DNA of 64,000 nucleotides from contig NZ_JQLU01000005.1 in assembly GCF_000744375.1 (NCBI RefSeq), positions 2,961,496-3,025,495 on the forward strand, in the 5' to 3' direction. Below the pieces are notes generated by a model, which made no database searches, was not told where the DNA came from, and was given only the letters and a program-made list of their open reading frames with translations. Below are positions 43,184-52,821 of the stretch, piece by piece (the first letter of the stretch is position 1; each line of letters opens with the position of its first letter). This DNA comes from Carnobacterium gallinarum DSM 4847 (GTDB taxonomy: Bacteria > Bacillota > Bacilli > Lactobacillales > Carnobacteriaceae). A program made the translations under genes and the position numbers.

Positions 43184-44065
43184 ATGTCAAATCAACCAAC
43201 AGCAACATTAGAAGCACGTGATTTACAAGCAATTGATAAAGTGCTTTATGAGGCACCGAAAGAGGAGCTTGTCGCACGATTAATTTTTAACATTAAAACA
43301 GATATCCATCCAGGGGCAGAAACATATGGTTATAACGTAATGACCCGTAGTGGAGCAGCTAAAATCATTGCTAACGGAGCAGATGATCTTCCGCTAGTAG
43401 ATACAGATTTACAAAGATTTCAACAACCTATTTATACAATTGCAGCAGGGATTAGAATTAGCGTTCAAGAATTACGTCAAGCGCAATTAGTAGGTCAATC
43501 TGTAGATGCAACTAAAACAGAAACAGCTCGACGTGCTATTGCCGAAAAAGAAAATAGTATTATTTTCACAGGTGATCCAAAAGTTAATGTTAAAGGGATC
43601 ACTAATGCTGACGGTATTCAAGTTGTTAACGTTTCAAAAACATGGAAAACAGCAACAAGTGATGAAATTGTGGAACAAGTACGAACTACTCGGGCAAAAA
43701 TTACCGTTATTCCAGGGTATCGTACAGCATCGCTTAAAATGCTAGTCTCTTCAACTCAATACGAAGAACTAAATCGTCGTTATAGCGATTTTGATTCACG
43801 TACAATCTTAAAAGTTATTGAAGAGAACCAATGGTTTGAGTCAATTATTCCTGTTTCTGATTTAGATAAAGCAGGTACAAATAAAACGGACTGCTTTATT
43901 ATTATGGATACTCGTTCTTCAACTTGTGAAATTTTATTGCCAATGGATGTTGTACGTTTTGAACAAGAATGGGCTTATCCAAACTGGAAAGTACCATTTG
44001 AAGAGCGTTGCGGTGGTGCGTTAATCCGTACACCTTATGCAATTGTTCGAGCAGACGGAATTTAA
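43184..44065 (+). CDS. Major capsid protein, DUF2184 type
   Basis: A 293-residue HK97-fold capsid protein of the DUF2184 family. Characteristic stretches are TLEARDLQAIDKVLYEA at the start, QPIYTIAAGIRISVQELRQAQ in the middle, and the RFEQEWAYPNWKVPFEERCGGA segment near the end. It has a strong ribosome site (AAAGGAGG), as expected for the most abundant virion protein. Confidence 0.88.
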   Translation: MSNQPTATLEARDLQAIDKVLYEAPKEELVARLIFNIKTDIHPGAETYGYNVMTRSGAAKIIANGADDLPLVDTDLQRFQQPIYTIAAGIRISVQELRQAQLVGQSVDATKTETARRAIAEKENSIIFTGDPKVNVKGITNADGIQVVNVSKTWKTATSDEIVEQVRTTRAKITVIPGYRTASLKMLVSSTQYEELNRRYSDFDSRTILKVIEENQWFESIIPVSDLDKAGTNKTDCFIIMDTRSSTCEILLPMDVVRFEQEWAYPNWKVPFEERCGGALIRTPYAIVRADGI

Positions 44066-44084
44066 AAACAAGGAGGGAAAACAT

Positions 44085-44459
44085 ATGTTAGTAAAAAATA
44101 AAGGAAAATATATTCGTCATTTTGGAAGTATTATGATTATTCCAGGAGGAAACGAATTGAACAAAGAACAGGAAAAAGAATTCTCAAAAGAAATGAAACA
44201 GCCGTTAAATGCTGTCTTATTAGATAAAGAAATATTTGTTGTAGGAGGGCTTGACGCTTCAAGTTTTATTGATTTAAATAAAGAGGAAGCCTTAGAACTA
44301 ATCAGTGATACGTTTGATCTAGCTTTGTTAAGTAAATTTGCTGAGGATGAAAAAGGCAAAGGAAATAAGGCTCGTACATCTTTAATCAGTGCGATTGAAA
44401 ATCAAATCGAATCAATTAAAAACCCTCCTGAAGACTCTGTTGTTAAAACGGAAGATTAG
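44085..44459 (+). CDS. Hypothetical head-completion region protein
   Basis: A 124-residue acidic protein. ATG 44085 follows AGGAGGG; a longer frame upstream overlaps the capsid gene and lacks a site. The position right after the capsid gene suggests a head or neck role, but I do not recognise the family. Confidence 0.6.
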   Translation: MLVKNKGKYIRHFGSIMIIPGGNELNKEQEKEFSKEMKQPLNAVLLDKEIFVVGGLDASSFIDLNKEEALELISDTFDLALLSKFAEDEKGKGNKARTSLISAIENQIESIKNPPEDSVVKTED

Positions 44460-44471
44460 GAGGTTTTTAAT

Positions 44472-44810
44472 ATGTCTAAAACTACAGTTGATAAAGTAAA
44501 ACTAACGGCCAAAGAAATAGTATCATTAAGTGATAGTGCAATAAGTCTTTTTATTGAAGATGCATTTTTAGATGTTCAAGAGCAAAATTTCCCATCAAAT
44601 ATTGAGGAAAAAGCAAATCGCTATTTAGCAGCACATTTGGCAATAATGAGTGATAAAAATGTCACTTCTGAAGCTGTAGGTTCATTAAAACGAGAATATA
44701 GTAGCAAGGATTCTAGTTTAAAAGGCCTTGAATTAACAGCATATGGTCAAGAATTTTTACGCTTAAAAAAAGAATATGTGCGGTCTGGAATAAGCTTGGT
44801 GGTGGTCTAA
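44472..44810 (+). CDS. Head-tail connector, DUF4054 type
   Basis: A 112-residue helical adaptor with the pattern IEEKANRYLAAHLA...VGSLKREYSSKDSS...LTAYGQEFLRL typical of gp15/DUF4054 connectors, which sit on the portal. It overlaps the next start by one base. Confidence 0.78.
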   Translation: MSKTTVDKVKLTAKEIVSLSDSAISLFIEDAFLDVQEQNFPSNIEEKANRYLAAHLAIMSDKNVTSEAVGSLKREYSSKDSSLKGLELTAYGQEFLRLKKEYVRSGISLVVV

Positions 44811-45409
44811 TGAAAGTCACAAATGATTTTTCAGGTATGGAGCATGTGCAAAAAGAATTAGAAAAGCTAAACAACCAAAGCCTTCAAATTGGTGTGTTTG
44901 GCGAAGATGATTCTTTTATGGCTATGATTGCAGGTGTCAACGAATTCGGAATGACTATACATGCTAAAAAAAAATTCATGGTTATTCCGCTTAAAAAGAA
45001 ATACGCCAAAGCGAGCCCAAGAAGTTTCGACTTATTTTTCATGAAAACTAAAGAAGGTCATGCATTTTTATGTAGAAATGTTGGCAAAGATAAAGTTGAA
45101 TTCTGCTATATGCTAGTCAAGTCCGTAACAATTCCAGAACGTTCATTTTTAAGATCAACATTTGATGAAAAAGAAGAAGAGTGGCAAAAGTTCTTTTCAA
45201 AACAAATAGATGACTTGATAAAAAGCGCTAGCTCAGCTGATTCAATATACGAACGACTTGGAGCAAAGGCAGCTAGTGATGTTCAAAAGAAAATAAAAAG
45301 CATTTCTAGTCCATCTAATTCACCTACAACGGTAGCTTCTAAAGGGACTAATAACCCTTTAATTAATACTGGAAGATTAAGGCAGTCGGTTACTTGGAAG
45401 GTGGTTTAA
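44810..45409 (+). CDS. Neck protein, HK97 gp10/Mu gpG-like
   Basis: A 199-residue protein whose start (LEKLNNQSLQIGVFGE...VNEFGMTIH), IPERSFLR motif and end (NPLINTGRLRQSVTWKV) match the virion morphogenesis protein family of Mu-like and related tails. It probably lies at the head-tail interface. Confidence 0.78.
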   Translation: MKVTNDFSGMEHVQKELEKLNNQSLQIGVFGEDDSFMAMIAGVNEFGMTIHAKKKFMVIPLKKKYAKASPRSFDLFFMKTKEGHAFLCRNVGKDKVEFCYMLVKSVTIPERSFLRSTFDEKEEEWQKFFSKQIDDLIKSASSADSIYERLGAKAASDVQKKIKSISSPSNSPTTVASKGTNNPLINTGRLRQSVTWKVV

Positions 45410-45412
45410 TCA

Positions 45413-45775
45413 ATGAAAAGAATGCTATTTGCTTCAATTGTTGAAAATTACTCGGTTCCATTTCAACTTATAGTGCCAACAGACGAAAAAAGTGGTCATT
45501 ATGAATTTGGTGAATGGGTTCGTGATGATAAACCGCCAGTTGATAAAAATGGAGCAATTCTTCCTATAAAAGATAGCTCTATTTTTAGAAGCGGTGGTAC
45601 ATTGACTGAGAACGATCGTCAGCTTTTTATTGCTGAAGCAATTCCTCTTAGTTCAATTGTAATTGATGGTCCTAACCAGTATAAAGTTGTTAGTGTTGAT
45701 CCATTTTTAGAACATTATGCAGATGTGAACATTTATTACTTGAAGGCGGTGGATAAAATTGGAAAATACCTATGA
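45413..45775 (+). CDS. Head closure/neck protein
   Basis: A 120-residue beta-rich protein following the connector genes in the usual position of head-closure proteins. The WVRDDKPPVDKNGAILPI and YKVVSVDPFLEHYADVNIY segments are not diagnostic to me. Assignment is mostly by order. Confidence 0.6.
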   Translation: MKRMLFASIVENYSVPFQLIVPTDEKSGHYEFGEWVRDDKPPVDKNGAILPIKDSSIFRSGGTLTENDRQLFIAEAIPLSSIVIDGPNQYKVVSVDPFLEHYADVNIYYLKAVDKIGKYL

Positions 45776-46211
45776 TTATAAAGAGCTAGTCAATTTTTTA
45801 ATTGAATCAGTCCATTCGTTTTCAGGTAAGGAACTAATCGAAAGCAATACAATTGGAAACATTCCTGATTATCCATATTGTGCTTATACAATAATCTCTC
45901 CTTATATTCCTATCACGAGTGATATCGTCACTGGGGAGCAATTCGAGTGCGTTGTATCGTTGACATGGCATTGTTTATCTGGTTTAGAGGCATTAATGTT
46001 TGCCGGGAAAACAAACAAGTATTTTAAAACATTTGAGGTGCAAAGATTACTCGAGCAAAAGAAAATTGTTTTTGTTGGGGCATCTAGTAGCGGTCAGCGA
46101 GATAATTTTTTAAGTATTGAGTACGAACGATTGGCTGGATGTGATTTAAGATTTAGAGTAACAGATCAGTATCAAGACGATGTATTAGAAATAGAAAATA
46201 TAGAATTATAG
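45759..46211 (+). CDS. Tail terminator-like neck protein
   Basis: A 150-residue protein (LIC_12616-type neck/terminator pattern: YPYCAYTIISPYIP and the ending LSIEYERLAGCDLRFRVTDQ). It starts at TTG 45759 overlapping the upstream gene by 17 bp. Tail terminators stop tube and sheath growth and join the tail to the head. Confidence 0.7.
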   Translation: MENTYDYKELVNFLIESVHSFSGKELIESNTIGNIPDYPYCAYTIISPYIPITSDIVTGEQFECVVSLTWHCLSGLEALMFAGKTNKYFKTFEVQRLLEQKKIVFVGASSSGQRDNFLSIEYERLAGCDLRFRVTDQYQDDVLEIENIEL

Positions 46212-46225
46212 GAGGGAATAAAATA

Positions 46226-47251
46226 ATGGTAGAAGCAATTACAGATGTAACAGTATCTATTAACGTTCAACAACCACAGCCAAAAATCGGTTTAGGTATT
46301 CCAGCTATTTTTACCACAGGAGTGGATCAAAGTTATAAGGAATACACTAGTTTAGATAGTTTGAAGAAAGACTTTGGTGAAGATACAGCTGTTTATAAAA
46401 AAGCCAAAGCGGTGTGGGCACAAGTAAATATGCCTAAAACAGTTGCAGTTATCACTTATAAAGCCAGTGTAGAAGGAGTAGAGCCTAAAGGTTCAAATAA
46501 TATTGTTAAAGCAGCTGGAGACTTTTTCTTTGAAAATTGGCATTTTGCAGTGTTAAGTGAATTTGATTCAGCAGTTGCATTAGCATTAAGTAATTTTATT
46601 GAAGAAAAAAAGTTTAAATTTTTAGTGTTACAAGTGATAAAATCAAGTGATTTAACCCCATTCGCCAAGAATTCATTAACGATTGGTTTAGTTCATACGT
46701 TAGTAGAGGAGCAACTAGATGCGGCGTTAATTGGCAACACAGCGAACTTAACTGTAGGTTCCGTTACTTGGAAAGGACGACCAAACTTAATCGGAATTAC
46801 AGCTCAAAAAATTACAGTTTCTGGACTTGAAGAAATTCATAGTGTTGGTGGTTTAGTTTATGTTGAAAAGGCAGGGATTTCACAAACATCAGAAGGTAAA
46901 ACAATTTCTGGTGAGTTTATAGATGCATTACACGGGGATCATTGGATTAAATCAAATATTGAATCACGTTTACAACATTTACTATCTAGTACTGATAAAA
47001 TCACATTTGATAGTAACGGGATTGCTTTACTTCGTAATGAATTAACGACTGTATTTGAAGAAGCATTTACAAATGGAATTATTGATGTTGTTGACGAAAC
47101 TGGCAACGGCAACTATTCTATTACGGCATTACAACGTACGGATTTAGATGCTGGAGATATCGCAGCTAGAAATTACAAGGGACTTTCATTCACCTACAAA
47201 CGTTCTGGAGCAATCCATTCTGTTGATGTTCGTGGAACGATTGAGGTCTAA
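46226..47251 (+). CDS. Contractile tail sheath protein, DUF3383
   Basis: A 341-residue protein of the DUF3383 sheath family. The N-terminus (VTVSINVQQPQPKIGLGIPAI) is typical, and the C-terminal segment with the RNYKGLSFTYKRSGAIHSVDVRG motif forms the conserved inner domain. Its presence shows a contractile tail. Ribosome site AGGAGGG. Confidence 0.85.
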   Translation: MVEAITDVTVSINVQQPQPKIGLGIPAIFTTGVDQSYKEYTSLDSLKKDFGEDTAVYKKAKAVWAQVNMPKTVAVITYKASVEGVEPKGSNNIVKAAGDFFFENWHFAVLSEFDSAVALALSNFIEEKKFKFLVLQVIKSSDLTPFAKNSLTIGLVHTLVEEQLDAALIGNTANLTVGSVTWKGRPNLIGITAQKITVSGLEEIHSVGGLVYVEKAGISQTSEGKTISGEFIDALHGDHWIKSNIESRLQHLLSSTDKITFDSNGIALLRNELTTVFEEAFTNGIIDVVDETGNGNYSITALQRTDLDAGDIAARNYKGLSFTYKRSGAIHSVDVRGTIEV

Positions 47252-47270
47252 AAAAGGAGGAATTTAAAAG

Positions 47271-47669
47271 ATGGATGAAATGTTAACTTATGATGCCCGT
47301 GCGGTATCTGTAATCGTAGATAGTATTAACTTGTTTGGATTTGGCGATGGAGACATGGTTTCATGTTCTAAAGATGCCAATAATGCTGAGATTAAAACAG
47401 ATGCACAAGGACAAGCGTCAGCTGCTATTAACAATGATAATTTAGGTACAATCAAAGTTGATTTAGCTCAAACGTCACCTTGTTATCCAAAGATGATGAA
47501 GATTGCGAATGAAAAGAAAATTGTTCCAGTTCGCGTTGTGAATGGAACTGAAGTAATCGGTGGTTCTAAAGCGATTGTTGAAAAATTACCAGATGCAGGA
47601 TTTGGCAAGTCTGTAGGCACTCGATCATTTAGTTTTAAAGTATTAGATTACAAACATACAGTTGATTGA
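47271..47669 (+). CDS. Tail tube protein, DUF3277
   Basis: A 132-residue tube protein: N-terminal TYDARAVSVIVDSINLFGFGDGD and the C-terminal GTRSFSFKVLDYKHTVD are characteristic. It follows the sheath as in Mu-like and SPO-type tail clusters. A terminator follows within 2 bp, so it is likely expressed at higher level than downstream genes. Confidence 0.85.
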   Translation: MDEMLTYDARAVSVIVDSINLFGFGDGDMVSCSKDANNAEIKTDAQGQASAAINNDNLGTIKVDLAQTSPCYPKMMKIANEKKIVPVRVVNGTEVIGGSKAIVEKLPDAGFGKSVGTRSFSFKVLDYKHTVD

Positions 47670-47670
47670 A

Positions 47671-47694
47671 GCACTCTTGATTGAGTGCTTTTTT
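47671..47694 (+). terminator. Terminator/attenuator after the tube gene
   Basis: GCACTC (47671-47676), TTGATT, GAGTGC (47683-47688), six T. It lies inside the late operon and probably lowers transcription of tail genes after tube. Confidence 0.85.
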
Positions 47695-47724
47695 ATTTTT
47701 ATTAAAAATTAGGAGGAATTCATA

Positions 47725-48060
47725 ATGACAAAAAAAGACGAAACAATTAAAGCAGTGGAAGCTAAAAATGCAATTTCAGAAGTTGAGAAAAGACCTTTAA
47801 AAAAGTTTGGCAAACAAGAAACGATAGAGATTGAAGGTATTGAGTATACATTTCAGTTTCCAGGCATCCGCAAAGCTCAACAAATTTTAGATTCATCAAA
47901 AATGCTTAATGGGGTTATTAGTGATGAGGCATATAATCATCAATTAATGGAAACAGTAATTGTTGAGCCTAAAACTAATTGGGATTATTGGGATGAAAAT
48001 AGTGGATATCGGGAGGTTATGGCATTAGCTGACAACTTTCTTGGAAGAATGTTCAACTAG
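47725..48060 (+). CDS. Tail assembly chaperone, upstream frame
   Basis: A 111-residue protein (TIEIEGIEYTFQFPGIRKAQQ) in the position between tube and tape measure that always holds the tail assembly chaperone. It ends ...NFLGRMFN. A second frame overlaps its end and may be joined by frameshifting. Confidence 0.75.
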   Translation: MTKKDETIKAVEAKNAISEVEKRPLKKFGKQETIEIEGIEYTFQFPGIRKAQQILDSSKMLNGVISDEAYNHQLMETVIVEPKTNWDYWDENSGYREVMALADNFLGRMFN

Positions 48061-48232
48061 TCCAGATAATCGATTAATTGAAAGGGAAGTCAATAAAGAT
48101 TATGGTTATTGGCTTCCAGTGATTGCAGGAATTGCAACAAAAGAAGAAATAGCAGTTGCTACTGCTAATGAATTAGCAACATGGAACCAAGTTTCGATAG
48201 AAAAAATAAAACTTATGAGAGGTGGTTTGTGA
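48041..48232 (+). CDS. Tail assembly chaperone, frameshift extension
   Basis: A 63-codon frame in the +1 phase relative to the upstream chaperone gene, overlapping its end by 20 bp. It has no good ribosome site; TTG 48041 is the first possible start. A UUU C site (AAC UUU CUU) just before lets tRNA-Phe move from UUU to UUC, giving a fused product of about 168 residues. Tail chaperones of most long-tailed phages are made this way; +1 rather than -1 is unusual but known in SPP1. Confidence 0.65.
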   Translation: MEECSTSPDNRLIEREVNKDYGYWLPVIAGIATKEEIAVATANELATWNQVSIEKIKLMRGGL

Positions 48233-48233
48233 G

Positions 48234-51200
48234 ATGTCTGGAGCACTAAGAAAAACAGTTATTGAAATAGATTGGAAGATTAATAATGATGGTTTACGTC
48301 AAGCAAATACAGAAACCGAAAGATTAATTCAACAAGCCGGCAGAGCTGAACAATCGTATAGATTGACTGACTCTAGCATTGACTCAACTACTTCTTCATT
48401 AAGAACGATGAATGATACGACACGTGCGACAACGACTAATGTTGTTGAATTAGGTAGTCGTACGCGTTCTACATACAATGGAGCAAGAGACTCAATTAGA
48501 GATACTGCTCGTGAGTTAAATAGTCAGGACAGGGAGGTACAGGAGAGTACTCGAAATATCCGCTCATTTGGAAATATTGGTAGAACAGCATTAGCGCAAA
48601 TTGGCCAAGGCGCAGAAACAGCTAAAAGTAAACTAGTTGCTATTGGTGATTCTTTAGATAACGTTAACTCTAAAATTCAAAATGGATTTAAAATGGTTGC
48701 GCTTGGTGCAGCAGTGGCAGGAGCGGGTTTATTAGCTGTTGGAACTTTTGCATTTAATGCAGCATCCAATACAAACGAATCATTGAATAAGGTAGAAGTT
48801 GCTTTCGATGACAATGCTAATGTGGTGAAAAAATGGTCTGAAACTACGCTAGATAAAATTGGGTTAGCAAAGGGTACTGCATTGGATTTAGCAGCAACTT
48901 TTGGAGATATGTCGACATCAATGGGATTTAATACTAGTGAAGCTGCTAAAATGTCAACAGGTATGGTTGATTTAGCTGGAGATTTAGCTTCATTTAAAAA
49001 TATTGATATTAATAGAGCTTACACAGCACTAAATGGTGTATTTACAGGCGAAACAGAGGCTTTAAAATCACTAGGAATTGTAATGACACAGACGAATTTA
49101 CAACAATTTGCTGTGAGTAGCGGAGCAATACAAAATGAGCAAGATAATTTAGCAGTTGAAAAAAGTTCGATTGCACGAGAAAAAGCACAAAAAACACTTA
49201 ATACCGCTATCAATAAACATGGAGCTAATTCTCTTGAAGCAAGGGATGCGCAATTAAAATTGCAAGAAGTTGAAAAGGCGGCAAATGAAACAGCTGATGT
49301 TTCATTATCTAAACTATCACAAGAAGAACAGGTGCGTTTACGCTACAACTATGTATTGGATAAAACTAAAAATGCACAAGGTGATTTTGCAAACACAAGT
49401 GATCAAGCAGCCAATGCTACTCGTGTATTCACTGAATCCGTTAAAGAATTAGCAAGTGATGCAGGTCAAAATCTATTACCTATTTTTACACCGTTAATTG
49501 TGAAAGCTTCGGACTTTGTTAAAAATGCTGATTTTATTCCAGGATTATTTAAGAAAATTGGAGATGCGTCAAAACCAGCAATGGAAACTGCCAGTAAATA
49601 CTTTGGTATCGCAAAAGATTATTTTGTTGATGAATTCATTCCGACTGCGGTTGCTGTTGGTGAAGCAATTGGACCGGGTATTGTTGAAGGTTTAAAAGCG
49701 ACTGGAGATGTTATTTCTGGAGCTATGGAGAATGTAATTAAACCAGCGGTTTCCTTTGTTAAAGATTTTACAGATAAACATCCTGATAGAATGAAAAGTA
49801 TTGGGAAATGGGCAGCTATTGGAATTGCTGGTTTATTTGGATTTAGTATAGTAAGTAAGCCGATTTACAATGCAACTACTAAAGTTCTAGGTTTAATCGC
49901 TATGTTGAAAAGAATTGGGCCTGCAAGTATACAAGCTGCACTTGAAACATCAGCATCCATGAATGTTATTGGGCAATCTAGCTCTGGAGCTTCAGCGACA
50001 AGCTCAATTGCAGGTACGGCAACAGCTCCGGTAACGGTTTCTAAATTTAGTAAATTAAAGAATTGGTTCATCCGTGGTGGTTCGAGTGGAGCCGCCGCTT
50101 CCGCTCCTACGACAGTGTCAGCCGTTGCGGCTAATACTGGAGTTATTGCCAAAGGGATGGGCGCTTTAAAAGGTATTGGAAAAGCTATTCCTGGTTTTGC
50201 CTACTTAGGTGCTGCAGTAAATTTAATTGGCACGAACAAAAAAAATGTAGGTGAAAAAGTTGGCGGTTCTGGCGGAATGCTCGCTGGGGCGGGTGTAGGA
50301 GCTGCGATAGGAACTGCAATTGCTCCAGGGATAGGTACCGTAATCGGTGGGGCTATCGGTTCTTTTGCTGGTTCGGAATTTGGTAAGAAATTTGGCAAAT
50401 ATATACAAAAAAATTGGAAATCAATTACTAAGTTTACTAGTAATTTATGGGATTCAGCAAAAGATAATGAGATGGTTGGTTGGTACTTTAAAGGCGTTGA
50501 AAAGGTAGCACAATCTACTGCAACTGGGATTGGAAAAATGTTCAAGGATCCTTTAGAGATTGAAATAGAAACGCAAGGTGTTAGCAAAAAAACAGCTAAA
50601 TCTGTAACAGAATATCTAAAGCAAGATGAAGAGCTATCAGCCAAACGTGCTTTTGAGAATGTAAGTGGTACTGCTCAATCTGAAGAAGACTATAAAAAAT
50701 CTGTTACTGTTCGTGATGAACAAAAGAAACAAATTTCTGGGAAAATAAATGATAAAAAAGATAAATCTCTATCAAATATAAGCCAATTATCTGATATGGG
50801 ATATCTTGATGGTGAAACATCTAAAAGTGCAAATGAGTCTGCTAAAAAAACAGCTGAAACAAAAATAAGAGAAGTCGAGCAAACTAATAACGAGTTAAAG
50901 AGGTTAGAAGATTTAAGCTTTAATGAACAAATGGAAGTGACAAAAAAGTTTGAAGATCAGATAAATCAAATTAAGAAAAAAGCTAAAGAAGAGGGAAAAG
51001 AATTAACCAGTAGTCAACTTGACGAGATAACTTCACTTGAAAAGCAGGCTGCGGAAGAAAGAAAAGAAATTGGGAGAAAGTATGAAACGGATATAACTAA
51101 TAATCAGCAGAAACAAAAAGAGCAGGCCATTGGAGCCTTATCTGAATCTGCAAAAGAACAAAAAATAATTTTAGGTAATTTACAAAATGAAGCGGGCACA

Positions 51201-52820
51201 ATAAGTGCGAAACAAGCAGCGGATATTGTACAACAGTCTCTTAATGCAAAAGATGGTTCAATTAATGCAGCAAATGAAAAATTTGATAAAGCTAAGGCAC
51301 TGTTAGACGAAGAGTTGTATGTTTCAGGCACAATAAATCAAGAGAAATATGACCAAGCAATTGAATTGGCAACAAAACAAAAAGAGGATTCTATTACACA
51401 AGCAACAGAAACTCATGAAGGGGTTGTAAATGAAGCTAAAAAACAAGCTGAAGGTCATATAGCACAAGTAGATTGGGAAACCGGAGAATCATTATCAAAA
51501 TGGGATAGGTTTGTTGCTAATTTAGCACTTGTTGTAAATGGAATTACAGGTGGAATAAATGATGTATTGAAATTTTTAGGAATTCCTGAAATACCCACAT
51601 GGACTCCGAAAGGTTATTTAAATAATACTACAATTTCAACCTATGGCCAACCAATATCAGGAAATATGGCTATGAATTATCAAGGACATCAGAATTTTAA
51701 TGGCGGGAGTTCATTAGTAGGTGAAGAGGGGTTTGAATTAGCTTATGATAAATCAACTTCAACGGCCCGTATTTTAGGCGCTAACGGTCCAGAAATAGCC
51801 AATATTTCAGCTAATACAAAAATTTTAAATCATAATGATTCTAAAAAAGTTGTAAGTGGTGGTTTAGGAAAAGGATCTGTATTACCAGGTTTTGATAAAG
51901 GAAACTCTGGTATTGGTGAATTTTTAGGAAATGCAAAGGATAAAGTTGTTGATACGGCACAAAATATTGGTGGAGCTATTTCAGGAGCTGCAAAAACTGC
52001 CTATGATTGGTTAGCTGATCCAATTGGAAAAGTAACTGAATTAATTACTAAGAATAATAGTTTTAAAGAAGGTAAGACTATTGATGGTTTAGGTTATGGT
52101 GTAGTTTCCAAAATCGGTGAAGGTGCTAAAACTTGGATACAAGACAAATTAAGTAGCTTTAGTATTAGCCCGCCAGGTGAAGGTGCTGAACATTGGAGAC
52201 CTCTTGTTACTAAATCACTAGTGGCAAATGGATTGCCTGCTAACGAAGCTTATATTAGCGCGTGGTTACGGCAGATTCAATCAGAAAGTGGTGGTAATGA
52301 AAAGGCGGTTCAAGGTGGTTATACAGATGTAAACACTTTAAGTGGTGATTTGGCTAAGGGCTTATTACAAACAATTTCTGCAACCTTTGGCGCTTATAAA
52401 CATGCTGGTTATGACGATATTTTCAACGGTTACGATAATATGCTTGCTGCAATGAACTATGCTAAAAATCGCTATGGTGCTTCTACAATGCTAGGTGTCA
52501 TTGGTCGTGGACACGGTTATAAAAATGGTGGACGCCCACCGATTAATAAATCTATCTTGGTTGGTGAGGATGGTCCAGAGGTTGTCGAAATGGATTCACC
52601 TGGCACTATTCATTCAAATAGTAGAACTAAAGAATTATTGAATAATCCAAAAGGTAACAACAAAGGCCAGACGATTAACTTTAGTCCAGTAATCAATATT
52701 TCATTAGGCAACAATTCAAGTGGAGTCAGTGAATCTCAGATCAAAAAAGCTGTAGATGAAGCTTTAGATAAAGCTTTTGAAACATTTAGACGTCAATTCG
52801 GAACAGGGGTGGCATATTAA
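48234..52820 (+). CDS. Tape measure protein with lytic transglycosylase domain
   Basis: A 1528-residue tape measure, setting tail length at roughly 0.15 nm per residue. The N-terminal third is helical with transmembrane segments near residues 155-185 and 510-525; a glycine-rich hydrophobic stretch lies near 690-735; a long coiled coil spans about 800-1090. Residues about 1320-1430 form a goose-type/SLT transglycosylase with the catalytic E1351 in QSESGGNE and the ..AKGLLQTISATF motif, likely used to open peptidoglycan at infection. ATG 48234 follows GGTGG. Confidence 0.92.
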   Translation: MSGALRKTVIEIDWKINNDGLRQANTETERLIQQAGRAEQSYRLTDSSIDSTTSSLRTMNDTTRATTTNVVELGSRTRSTYNGARDSIRDTARELNSQDREVQESTRNIRSFGNIGRTALAQIGQGAETAKSKLVAIGDSLDNVNSKIQNGFKMVALGAAVAGAGLLAVGTFAFNAASNTNESLNKVEVAFDDNANVVKKWSETTLDKIGLAKGTALDLAATFGDMSTSMGFNTSEAAKMSTGMVDLAGDLASFKNIDINRAYTALNGVFTGETEALKSLGIVMTQTNLQQFAVSSGAIQNEQDNLAVEKSSIAREKAQKTLNTAINKHGANSLEARDAQLKLQEVEKAANETADVSLSKLSQEEQVRLRYNYVLDKTKNAQGDFANTSDQAANATRVFTESVKELASDAGQNLLPIFTPLIVKASDFVKNADFIPGLFKKIGDASKPAMETASKYFGIAKDYFVDEFIPTAVAVGEAIGPGIVEGLKATGDVISGAMENVIKPAVSFVKDFTDKHPDRMKSIGKWAAIGIAGLFGFSIVSKPIYNATTKVLGLIAMLKRIGPASIQAALETSASMNVIGQSSSGASATSSIAGTATAPVTVSKFSKLKNWFIRGGSSGAAASAPTTVSAVAANTGVIAKGMGALKGIGKAIPGFAYLGAAVNLIGTNKKNVGEKVGGSGGMLAGAGVGAAIGTAIAPGIGTVIGGAIGSFAGSEFGKKFGKYIQKNWKSITKFTSNLWDSAKDNEMVGWYFKGVEKVAQSTATGIGKMFKDPLEIEIETQGVSKKTAKSVTEYLKQDEELSAKRAFENVSGTAQSEEDYKKSVTVRDEQKKQISGKINDKKDKSLSNISQLSDMGYLDGETSKSANESAKKTAETKIREVEQTNNELKRLEDLSFNEQMEVTKKFEDQINQIKKKAKEEGKELTSSQLDEITSLEKQAAEERKEIGRKYETDITNNQQKQKEQAIGALSESAKEQKIILGNLQNEAGTISAKQAADIVQQSLNAKDGSINAANEKFDKAKALLDEELYVSGTINQEKYDQAIELATKQKEDSITQATETHEGVVNEAKKQAEGHIAQVDWETGESLSKWDRFVANLALVVNGITGGINDVLKFLGIPEIPTWTPKGYLNNTTISTYGQPISGNMAMNYQGHQNFNGGSSLVGEEGFELAYDKSTSTARILGANGPEIANISANTKILNHNDSKKVVSGGLGKGSVLPGFDKGNSGIGEFLGNAKDKVVDTAQNIGGAISGAAKTAYDWLADPIGKVTELITKNNSFKEGKTIDGLGYGVVSKIGEGAKTWIQDKLSSFSISPPGEGAEHWRPLVTKSLVANGLPANEAYISAWLRQIQSESGGNEKAVQGGYTDVNTLSGDLAKGLLQTISATFGAYKHAGYDDIFNGYDNMLAAMNYAKNRYGASTMLGVIGRGHGYKNGGRPPINKSILVGEDGPEVVEMDSPGTIHSNSRTKELLNNPKGNNKGQTINFSPVINISLGNNSSGVSESQIKKAVDEALDKAFETFRRQFGTGVAY

Positions 52821-52821
52821 A

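Noticed and set aside
50201-50644. Long antisense frame in the tape measure gene
   Set aside because: It lies opposite the glycine/alanine-rich stretch and has no ribosome site; a shadow of biased codons.
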